Shown piece by piece: positions 30,901 through 42,900 of a stretch of 64,000 bases of DNA (the stretch's first letter is position 1; each line of letters starts with the position of its first letter). Both the position numbers and the translations under genes were made by a program. Below the pieces are notes generated by a model. That model did not search any database. It worked only from the letters and a program-made list of their open reading frames with translations, and was not told the origin of the DNA. The DNA is from Diogma glabrata. Taxonomy: Eukaryota > Arthropoda > Insecta > Diptera > Cylindrotomidae. The stretch lies in the NCBI GenBank assembly GCA_963693315.1, contig OY856186.1, positions 82,839,676 to 82,903,675 of the forward strand, read 5' to 3'.

Positions 30901-33900
30901 TATTCTCTTTTTAAGGTACGCCGGCTAAAAGTTGCACTGAATCTAGTTTATATATTTACATATGTTTGTACCCGGTGTAGGTGACAGCTTTCTGCTAACA
31001 ATGAGCCTTAACCATTTTTAACCTTATATTAGCTATAAACTTTACTCAAACCAATTGTTCGTTTTTTGCGAATTGTCAAGAACTTGATTAACTTATTAAT
31101 AAAATGCAAAACTGCATTATTAACTTAAACTAAAACGATAAAATTAAAATCAATATTCACTAGTTTATTCCATCGAATCCAGCACCTAGACCAATATGAT
31201 CTATTCCGGCTATTTCTTTTATATGATTGATATGAGCTGAAAAAATAAAAACAGTTATTAAAACTTTTACAGTATGCCTAAAAATTGTTTGCTTTTCCTT
31301 TACTTTTTATACCTCAAATATTTTCGTTACTTCCGGACATCATCAAGAGTGACAATATCCTAAAGTGACGAAAACCATAGCAAATAAAATAAAATACTAT
31401 TAAATTTAAAATAATTATGTCGTTATTTGTTAAAATATAAATTGTTGTTTCTTTTCCACTAAATAAGCTTTTGATTCGTTTGTTTATTTCAAATGAGATA
31501 TTAGCCGCGTTATACAATCCTGTTCTTTTACCAAAACCTCTAATTGATAGTTGAACTGGTAAAAAGTTAGTTAAAATCTCGTAATTCTTATCTCATTAAG
31601 AAATAATCACTATTACTTAAGAATTCTCATTGATAGTCTTTGTTATTAACATCAAAACAAGTACATGTTAATTACAGTATGAGCATTTCTAGCACATTTG
31701 TTTGAGATCGTATTGTTTTGATCAGGTCATATAATCGAGAGCTTTTATATTTTACTTACAATATTATAAATATTGTTATTTGAACAAAGTTCAAAAAAAG
31801 TAACATACCTACAGCATCGAAAACTGTAGCATTATCACTACAACTTAAAAAACGTGAGTAAAAATTCACCATAACTAAACCTCGATTAATTGAAACTAGT
31901 TCTAAAATATCGTTTTGAACATTTCGACTTGAATTGCAAAGTTCATATGCAGATGAATGCGAAAATATCACAGGTGCTTCAGAAACAGATAACGCATCAC
32001 GCATGGTGCCTATTGATACATGTGATAAATCAACTATCATTCCAAGGCGATTCATTTCCTTAATTATAGTCTTGAAAAATAAACGAAATACAAAATATTA
32101 ATTAATTTGCTTAAAAACAACATGAGTTTTTCTTAAAAATACCTTGCCAAATGATGTTAATCCACCATGTTTTATATCAAATCTAGGTGCATCTGCATGA
32201 CTTGAATCGGCCCAAGGCGTATGGCACGTTGAGGTTAAAGTGACGTAACGAACTCCTATCATGTATAAAGTCCTTAGCACTCCCAGCGAACCACCAAGTG
32301 AATGACCACCTTCGACTCCAGTTAATGAACATAATTGACGATTTTTATGCGCGTTTAAAATGTCTGAAATAAATATATTTATTGTAACAAATTTAATTGT
32401 AATGAATATTTCATTTGATATAATTTTTAAATTGCAAATAAAATACCTGTGGATGATGTACATGTTATAAGAAAAGGTGAGTATCGATCGGTCAACCTTT
32501 TGATAACATCAATTTGTTCCAATGTCAATTGAACTGCATCTCTGTGTTGCGCTTCACATGGTACATAAGCTGCCCAAAACTACAAAAAAGAAACAATTTT
32601 TGTAATTTTAATATTTTAAAGCATAAACAAATTACCTGTGCTGCTACTCTTCCTTTTCGTAATCTTACGAGATCTGTATGACTCCACGGACTTTTAGACC
32701 ACGGTAAAACGTTTTTTAAGTCATCATCAAAACTTGAAATATAAATTATAAAATTCTGATTATTTAAAAAAAATTCAAATGCATCTTGTTTTATTTTTTA
32801 CTGAAAATCATTTAGTTGATTGTGTAAAAATTTTCGTATATTCCATGGCAAATCGTTATGTCCATCAATTAAAGGCACTGAATCTAAAAGTTGTGTTGCC
32901 ACCAATAAACGTTCTTCTAGTGGTGCTCCTAGAACAACAAAAAATATCATGTTTATTGAATTAACTATTTACAGATTAATCATCTCACAGACCGATCGAA
33001 TTAGATAAAAAAAAATTAAGACATTAATTTAGATGTAAACCGAACAAAGAAGCAAATAAGTATATACAATTTTATCATTTTTTTTTCTTAAAATAAAAAA
33101 TAAAATTACATTCCTAAAGACAATATTTAACTTCAAATTTATAAATTTTATTCGCATTGAAAATGTGTTATTATTTACCTGCAGTTACACGCAAAGCTAA
33201 TGGAACCGCCACTCCTGCAGCTCCCGCAATTAAAAGTATTGAAGTTACTGCAAGCCAATGGCGTGAAGGCATATCCCACCCTGGAAATTAAATGAAATTC
33301 AATATTTGAGTGAGTTTGAAAATTGGAAACAAAAAATAGTTCCACAAATGGAAAATCCCCGACTTATTAAAAAAATAGTCCATGGGCCCACGGCGATTTC
33401 ATGTGACCACATATTTTATACTTCGTGAGGCGCCTCTCCTTGACGAGTCCGAAAACTTTTGTTCTGTCCTTTTTCTTGATTCGGCCGCTTTTTCGTTCGG
33501 CAAGCTCCGAAAAATTCCGATTGCCCGGGATCTTGTAAATTGTTGTTTTTTTTAACTATGGGGGTTAGAAATTTGATTTAGAACACAAGGGTAGCCTTGT
33601 CCGACAAAAATTTGTCTGCTATTGTCTAGTCCGAGAACCCAAACATACCAAAATGTCAGTTGTCGGACTCGACAATAGCAGATACATTTTGGTCGGACAA
33701 GCTTACCCTCGTGTTCTAAAACAAATTTCCAACCCCCACTGTTAAAAAAAATGTGGTAGCAAATTTACAAGATCGCGGGCAATCGGCATTTTTCGGGGCT
33801 TACCGAACGACAAAGAGGCCGATTTGAGAAAAATTGCAGAACAAAAGTTTTCGACCTCGTCAAGAAGAGGCACCTCACGAAGTATAAAATATGTGGTAAT

Positions 33901-36900
33901 CATCACACACTCAAAAAAAAAATTAACAATCTTGATTTTCAAAATAACAATTTTCGTATTTTGAGCAGTTTTTGTCAAATTAAATGATATTTTAGTACAT
34001 ACAAAAATGAAAATTTTCCGTTTGATATTTTTAATTGTTAAATGTAAAATGCTATAGTAAAATGTATTACTTCAAAATTGTATTCAGTTTTCCGAAAAGA
34101 TATTTGTAAAACCTAGAATTTTATAATCCAAATTATAAAAATATTATCATAACTAGAATAATATTATATGTTTAACAAAACCAATGTTTAATTGATAACT
34201 TCAAATATTAAATTAACAATCTTCATTTAACAATTAACTTATCAAATTTATAATATCATTGTCGAAATGATCATAATATTTAAAAATTAAGTTATCAATT
34301 TAATAGGTGTGTTATTATTTTTAAAACAAATTTTAAAAAGCATAATGAGATTATAAAAATCAAAATACAATATTACACATTTTATTTCAGTTTTATTAAT
34401 TTAATAAATTCATTTTCAATATTACAATACTAAACTATAATTTTAATAATCTAAAACTGAACATAATTTCAAAATTTTTAAACTCAGTAATTTGAAATAC
34501 AAACAATATTATAGTTTTGAAAATCACGTTTTTAAAATAATATCATCAATATATGGAAGAGGCATGTTCGAATTCATCCGAGACACGTAAAATGAGAAGT
34601 GGGGGCTTTTATCTGAGAAACTTCCAACCACGCCTTAGAATTGAAAAATTCCAATTATGTACTTCCTTAATTACTTGAGTTTGATTGATTTCAAAAATCC
34701 CCAATAAATCATCAACATATATTTGCAGTAAAAAGTACTGATGTTTTAAAATTAGCAAAGTTAGCTGTTAATATAATAATGCCTATTATCAGATTAAACA
34801 TCTGAATATTATTTTATGCAATCGTAATTTTAATTATTCTAATGAAATTTTCGATATAAAAAATACAGTTTTCTTTATGATAACAACGCTGTATCTTTAA
34901 TAACACATATTAAAATTAATAATTCGGTTGTCAGATTTAAAAGTAAATTGTAAGCTTTACAACTAATATAACGGTACAGTTTGAGAATTGTATTGTATGT
35001 ATTAATTAACAATGTGCATATTTCATATCATTTCGAAGCGTCATTTCTTTGAACGTGGATTAACCGTGGATTTTAGTGTGTATTAAAAATATAAAACAAT
35101 ATTTTTTGAATTAAGTGTCCATATTATGGAAAATTGCTTAGGATCTGTTTCCAACCAGTTATAATTAACCAACCAGTTAAAAATAAAAAACATTTCATAA
35201 CAAAATATAATTTATTGAAAGTTTTCATTGGTGAGTATAGTTAAATTAAACATAAAATTACTATTTTAAGTAAACAAAAACACTATACAATAATCTTTTC
35301 CTTTTTTTTATTTTAATTATTAATCATCAAATGATAATACAATTTAAATAATTTTAGTAGAACACAATTATTAATTAAATTAAAGCTTCAAATATTAAAA
35401 TTTGTACAGTTAACCATTAACTCGAATTTAGAAGTAATTTATTTTTTTTAACTTCAGAATCGGATATTGACCACGAGGCTTTAAGATATATTCAACTGGT
35501 GCATTTAGAAGAAAAATTTTTAAAAGTACAGGCTTCAATTGGATTGAAAATTCGTTTGGAAAACAAAATATTTTTGTGTCAAAAGTGTTCTAGTAAGTAC
35601 TAATAAAATTAGGAACAGTTTTCAAAGCTTATATCATGATTTTTTCGCAACAGTTTTAATAGGAAAAAACAGTCAGAGGTTAATAACTATTAATTAATAA
35701 TTATTAAGTATTTGTATTAATATTAATTTTTTATTATACTGTATCGTATCGTAACATATAATACATGCGTTCCTTTGGAACAAAATAGCTGCTCAAAGCA
35801 GCTTTTGAGTAGATCACCAATGGAACGCCAAAAATTTGAAAATTTTTCAAAAAAAACCACACAATTTTATTATTATTAAAATTTTTTATTTTGGGCTTAT
35901 ATTTAGATCTGACTGGTCCATTTTATTATTAAAAATACCAAAACAAGTTTATAACCGATCTAAATAAAATCGAAAAATAAACTGCTTTTCAACTACACAA
36001 CTTTAGTAACCTTTCAAATATTTTAAAAATTTTGTTTTCACCTGTTTATTATTTCTTACATCCTATCATGAAATATTGGCCTATGTCATATTTTATTATA
36101 TGATAGGATTTATTGTTTAGTTACCCATTATTAAAACAAATTATATTTTGATCAAATGACTATCACATTTGATAAAAAACTTTTTAAAATACACATCCAA
36201 AATATTTGTGGATTGAATGCCAACCGGGACGCCGTGCAACATCATCTCGAGCACGACCAACCGCATATTCTTTTTCTTACAGAAACAACAAGTTTCTGAA
36301 AACTATCCCTATGACGTAACACTAAATCCCAAATATAGGCTTGAATCAGCTTTTAAACTCCATCAAGGTGTATGTGCATATATTCATGAGAGTGTTGCAT
36401 ATAAACGCTTTCCAAATTATGAAGTACATGGTGATGGCTACAGTACAGTAGTATTAAAGGTTTGTCTACCTGAAATCTCTCTTTTCACAATAGCTCTATA
36501 CCGGTCCCCAAACAAACATAATCCCAATTTTTTTAATGACTTGACTAATGTTGTCGACGAAATTAGAGCACAATTTCAAAGTTGTGAGGTTATCGTTACC
36601 GGTGACTTCAACGTCCACAACAAATCGTGGTTGGAATTTTCCAAAATGACCGACGACAACAATGGAAGGCAGGCAGAAATATTTGCTGCATCGCACGACC
36701 TGACGCAGATTGTAAAAAGCCCAACTTTCACTCCCCGTAATGGCGGTGATAAAAGTTTTCTCTTAGACCTTTATCTCACATCTATGCCAGATATTACGAG
36801 TGTCGATGTCGATAAGGGTAGTATTGGAAATTCTGACCATTATCTAATCACATCAGTTATCAAAACTGATTTGCTACAAACTAGAGTTCCCAAATCCCGT

Positions 36901-39900
36901 AAAATATTTCACTTTTCAAAAATGGACACCAATGGTCTCCGAAGTTTTTTTCAAGGTTTCCCTTTTGATCGTCATTGTTTTTATACTGACGATGTAAATA
37001 TTTCTGCTCAAAACTTTACTGAAACCATTCAATTCGGTATTAACAAATTCGTTCCCTTTTCAATAATGAAACCCCAACAAAAATATTTGTTTTCGAAAGC
37101 AGCCAAATTGGCTCTTAGAAACAAACGTAGATTATTTAATATTTGGATTCATAAAAAGAACTCTGTTAATCGATCCCAATATTTAAAGGCTAATAAAATA
37201 TCAAACCAGATAATCGAAAACGAAAAAGCAGAGATTGACAGAGCGAAAGCGGCAAAACTTTCGAGTATGTCAATTTCTGACAAAAGTTTTTACAGTGCCA
37301 TTAATTCTTTAAATTGTGGTACTAAATCTTTTATCCCTCCTATCATTGATGGTGACTCAATCATTACTGACCCTGCAAGGAAAGCTACATTGTTCGCGGA
37401 ACGCTTTGCTTCAAATTCAACAGTTTTAGAAACTCCTAAAGAAATACCCCAAATCCAGTCTTCAGGAGTTAATATGAAACAATTACATTTCAAACCCAAA
37501 ATTGTCGAAAAACTTTTAAGGGGGTTAAACAACACCAAAGCTTCTGGTCTGGACAACATTCCTCCTGTTATTCTAAAAACATTTTCAAAAGAACTTGCAC
37601 CAACCCTCACCAAAATATTTTATAAATCCTATAAATCTGGTATTTATCCATCCTGCTGGAAGTTAGCCAATGTCCAGCCTGTCCCAAAAAAAGGAACGAA
37701 ATGTGATATTTCAAATTATAGACCAATAGCCTTACTCCCAGTCATGTCTAAAATATACGAGCACTATATTAATTCACACATATCCAAATTTTTGGAAGAC
37801 AACCATTTGATATCTGACAGCCAATACGGTCTTAGAAACAAAAGATCAACAACCGATCTATTGAACTATGTGGCACATATTTGGAATAGCATACTTGAGA
37901 AAGGTGGTGAAACGTACGTGATCGCATTAGACATCTCAAAAGCATTTGATCGAATTTGGCATGCCAACTTGATCAACAAGCTCGTTGCGTACGGTTTTCA
38001 TCCCGCAGTCGTGAAGTTGATTCAAAATTTTCTGTCTAACCGATACATCTCGGTGTCTATAGATGGCTTTTCTTCTGAGTCCAAATTAATTAACGCTGGT
38101 GTACCCCAAGGCTCAGTTTTATCTCCCACTTTATTTTTAATTTATATCAACGAACTGTTGCAAATCACCAGTAACCCAATAAATAGTTTTGCAGATGATA
38201 GTACACTGCACAAGTCATTCGTCCCCCTATCTTCAAAGGGTAAAATGCATGAACGAATAAATCCCGTCCGGAGAGACGCTGCCATAAATGTAAACGAGGA
38301 CCTAAAAAAAGTCGCCGATTGGGGTGACAAAAATTGGGTCAATTTTAATTCCACCAAAACACAGCTATTGATTGTTTCCAGATCAAAGACCGAGTTTCCC
38401 AACGATATTTCAATTAATATGTGTGACGACCAAATACGCGAATGTGAAAGCATTCGTTTATTGGGAGTCACAATATCCAATGACTTACTCTAGAACGATC
38501 ATATAATGGCCATGGCAAAGAGCGCGTCAAGAAAACTCGGCCTCCTCAATAGATGTAAAAAATATTTTACTTCGCATCAATTACTCCACATTTATAAGTC
38601 CTATATTCGTCCCTGTATGGAGTATTGTTGTCAAGTTTGGGGCGCAGCATCTGTTACTATCCTGGCTCTTTTGGACTCTGTTCAAAAGCGAGCTTTACGA
38701 ATTGTTGGTGATCGAGATTTAACATTAGGTCTTGATTCCCTGCAACATCGTCGCACTGTTGCTGATCTCGTTGTTTTTTATAAATATCGTCACCAGCAAT
38801 GCTCGGATGAAATCAGGTCCATAATGCCTCAGACATATGTTTTTCCCCGTTTTACTCGTCAATCGGTGTGTGCGGGCGGTCGAACTGTCGAGATTACTCA
38901 CTGTCATAGTAATAGAATGCAAAGAGATTTTTTTGTGCGTACATCGTACACATGGAATGCTTTGCCCGAATCAATAGTCTCGAGTGCTTTCAATCCACAA
39001 AGATTTAAAAAAAAGCGTCCACCTATACCTCAAGACGCATGTTGTTGTGGGACCTACGTCTTAAAAGGTATCTATGTGTTGTTGTGACACATTTTGTAAT
39101 TCCTACTACACAACACTTCTTATTAAAAAAAAAAAAAAAAAAAAACTTGTTCGAGGTAGAGTAGATCGAAGCAAATTTGAGTAAGTTTGATTTTCAATGG
39201 AACGCGCCTATTATTGACAATTAGTTATAAGTTATAGTTATAAGTTATTAGTTATAAGTTATTATAGTTATAAGTTATATTATACTCTTATATTAATTTA
39301 GAAATAAAACATAGTCTGTGTAAAACATAGTCATTTTTATTACTATTTATGTATACACTGAATTTTATAATTTGAAGATATATATAAAAATATAAAATAT
39401 AAATAAATTATTTTGAATCGATTTTTATTTTACTATTCCTAACAACAACAAAGGTTTTAAATCATATAAATTACATTGTTGATGTGATAATTGTATTATC
39501 TAAACACCAAATTTGATGATCAAAAGTAGAATTTAGCTATACATCTCATAATTCTTATTGTTGATATGATAAATATTTAATCCAACAGGCAAGTATCGTT
39601 ATCATATTAACAATCCAATATTCTAAGCAACGACAAAAATTATAAACGTGATTACTTAATTATTAAAACAACAGCTCTCTCTTATTGTTAATATTAAAAC
39701 TACATTATCTGAAGAACACATTTTAATATCAAATCTATAATATTGTATTAAATTTGCTTGTAAAATTAATAACTTGTTTCATTATTTTGATAATTTCGTG
39801 TTAATTTTAACTTTTGGAAATTATCAAAATGATATTCGAATTCTCAAATATTGTCAGTCTAACAATCTTCGTTGTTGGACGTATATTGATGATGAAATTA

Positions 39901-42900
39901 TCAGATAAAGTGGCGATTTTAGTAGATATCATGATAGATTATTTTGAGTGCATGAAATCGGCGTGGGCTCAGGGACTAAAAGAGGACTAAACCAGACATA
40001 AACTATTGCAAAGTTTTAACGGCGATGAATCTTTTTTGGAGGAGTCGAAACGAGTATCGTCAAGTCTACCAATTAGGATCAGATGTAATATGGTGTGTAG
40101 GTTAATGCACTACGGCTTTTAACTTCTTGACAGCGAATGAGTATTTTACACTTGGTAAACCGATCATAAAATTTTGCTTTATGTGAGTTAGCTTAAAAAT
40201 TTAGTTTATCAGTTTAAAAATTATTCAATGTCACACACGGGTGAAAAACTTTTTCGATTTCCCGTAGTTTTTTGAAAAATTCTATGCTTAATCGAAAAAG
40301 AAAATTATTTACGGAGGTGAAAAGTACCGTCAAGGGGTTAGAATGCCTTAAATTTTGATTCTCGTCGAATATTAGTATAATTCAGTAACCGTTGTCAAAC
40401 TATGGTCAAAAAGGAATATACTGGCAAAATAATTTATAAAAATACGTACTTGTTGAGCTGGTACTGGAACTGTTAGAATTTCTGCTAGGACATGTCCTGT
40501 GCTTCCATCGAATACCATTTGGTGGTCCTTGTTCCAAATTGTGCGGCATAACAACACTACTGATTGAGTTGTATGAATCATTTAACATTTTTTTCCCAAG
40601 TACTTTAGTTCCATTATTTTCAATCATATCTCCAGTTTGCATAAATGATGATGATAAATTAAAATGTTTGCTTGGATTTGGGGTAGTAAAATTTGTTGAA
40701 GAGTTTGTACAAAATCTATCTTTTAGTAAGCTACTTGTGCTCAGCTGGCTTAAATTACAACTACTGCCATGGTATTTATGATTCATTGGCACTTTATAGT
40801 GATAGTTAGATGGTCCAACTGTATTATATTTAGTGAACTGTGAATTATTATTTGGTACAAACTCTGGAAATTCTTCTAGATAAAAGAAAAATGATTTATC
40901 TCGAAGATTATTTGATATTTTATGAATATGATTTTCATCAAAATAATACTCGTATTTCGGTGAAGAGGAAACATTTACATTAAATTTCGTATCCAACTGA
41001 TCATGTTTTGTACGAATATCTAAGTTGAATTTTTTACTAAAAATGTTTTGATCATTTGTATTAGGTTTTAAGCAATCCATTGATATATGATTATTGTTCG
41101 GTTGATTTTTTTTACTCTTACTGTAAACCGTTTCTAGATTTGTCAGATTACAGTTTCCTATATTTTTGTTTTTAAAATTTACTGTAGTTTCTAAGCATTC
41201 TGTAAGTAATGAATAATCTTTATGTTGGTGTGGGTGACGTTTGGAAGAATGCCGTCTTTGCATTGGTGGAGGAGGTGGTGGGATGAAGTCAACAACTGGT
41301 ATATCATTCTGAAAATACTAATAATAATTAATAAAATAACATAAAATTTTAATGCCACTTACTTCTACGTTTTTAGTTGCATCATATGTTGAGGAAACTC
41401 TACTTATATCGTAACCGCACTGATTGATTGTCTGATTAGGCTGCTAGAAAAGAAATTAATTTAGTTTAATTCAGCTGAATAAATGAATTAATTTTATGAA
41501 GTTTTCTCTCTTATATTGTTTTTGTATCATAAAATTAATTCTTTGTTTTAATTTTCTTATCTATTTTTTAATCTGAGCAGGGTAAGTTACCCAAATCGTA
41601 TCACACTGTGTCATGCTCCTATTACTTGTTCATACTTCTTTTCAAATAAGTAATAAAATTAGTGTGCATGGGTCACAATGCACCAAAGTCAAATTAAATT
41701 TGTTTGTAGGCTACTTGCAAAATTCAACATCATTTCTTTCAAGATTCGGAACTGCTGAGAATTTTAAATATGAGAAATTAAATAATTTTTAAATATAGGC
41801 TCAATAAGCAATGATTCTTTTGACCACGATCTACTTATGAATTGAATTGTCAATACCTAATCGAAACAAGAGTATTGGTCCAATTACTCAATGCCGTTTT
41901 TAGAATAAATAATATGTCAAACTACTTCCCGTAAAACAATCTTGAAAAAAGTTTGTGAAATGAGCATTAATTGTGTATGGATACAAAATCCTGATGCACA
42001 AAATTATGTATAATACATATCATGCACATACGTGCATCATACCATGCAACATGTGCACACAAATGTTAGCCGCATGTTTCGCGAATAATAAAAAACGAAG
42101 CGAAATTTATTTATCATTAAATAAATTTCATTTCGCTTCGTTTTTTATTATTCGCGAAACATGCGGCCAACATTTGTGTGCACATATATGTGCTGAGGCG
42201 TATTACGAATAATAAACAAAGAATAACAAAAATGGAGAGTGAAAAACTAGTTTAACATTTTCTAAAATTACTGGTTTTATTTAACTTTTTATGAGATAAT
42301 ATGACTTTTGTAATAATAAACTGATGAATTTAATTTTGTTTTCATGTAAAATTTTGTGCAAAAGAATTTTTTTTTGTGTAAGTAATGAAAACATGCACAA
42401 ATAACAAACGGGCACTTTGAATAATTAATTTTAGTGATTCAAAAAAATTATTATACTGTTTTAATTTTTTTGTTCATCATTTTTCATTCCGGTTTACTGA
42501 TATTTAATTTTTTTTAATATTAAGAGAAAAGTGAAAAAATAATATTATTTCCTATATGTATCGCAAATATTTAAATTTTTTTAATTCTAATTTTTTTCAT
42601 TTGCAATACAATGCAAAAATGGTGAAAAAAATGACGTCTCAAAAAATATTAGTCTAGGAAAAATTCATAACATATTAGAAGATCCATAGTCATAAAAGTT
42701 ATACATTAAATATTTATGTTTTTAGGGTTCCGTTTTTTATACGGAACACTATTGATGGGAGTACAACGTGTTTTTTACATTATTTCGATTATCTCGTGAA
42801 CCATTAATCCGATGAACTTGAAATTTGAGGTGCTTATAAAACTAACTTATCCACACAAGATGGTGGGTTAAAAAATAAATAAAGTTGTGTTCGTTTGTTT

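Larger units (their letters stand above)
27913..31160 (-). other. Dipeptidase intron 10 with transposon insertions
   Basis: 3.2-kb intron. Contains a LINE-A 3' fragment (28605-29260), a CTCTACACT microsatellite (29268-29385) and a TIR element (29770-30490). The remainder is AT-rich with no exon-like ORF. Confidence 0.75.
33376..39978. mobile_element. 6.6-kb TIR element filling dipeptidase intron 3
   Basis: The ends read TAGTCC..GGGCCCACGGCGATTTCATG at 33376-33402 and, as complement, TAGTCCCTGAGCCCACGCCG ATTTCATGCACTCAAAATAA at 39978-39940. The CACTCAAAA part at the left is displaced to about 33907 by a foldback insert. The inner arms (33910-34560 and 39330-39940) are AT-rich with ATTATCAA-type motifs. 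A spliced-looking exon is at 35458-35594 and LINE-B copy 1 at about 36030-39145. No transposase recognised. Confidence 0.6.

Noticed and set aside
32779..33008. Plus-strand ORFs of about 61 residues
   Set aside because: They overlap dipeptidase exon 5 in antisense.
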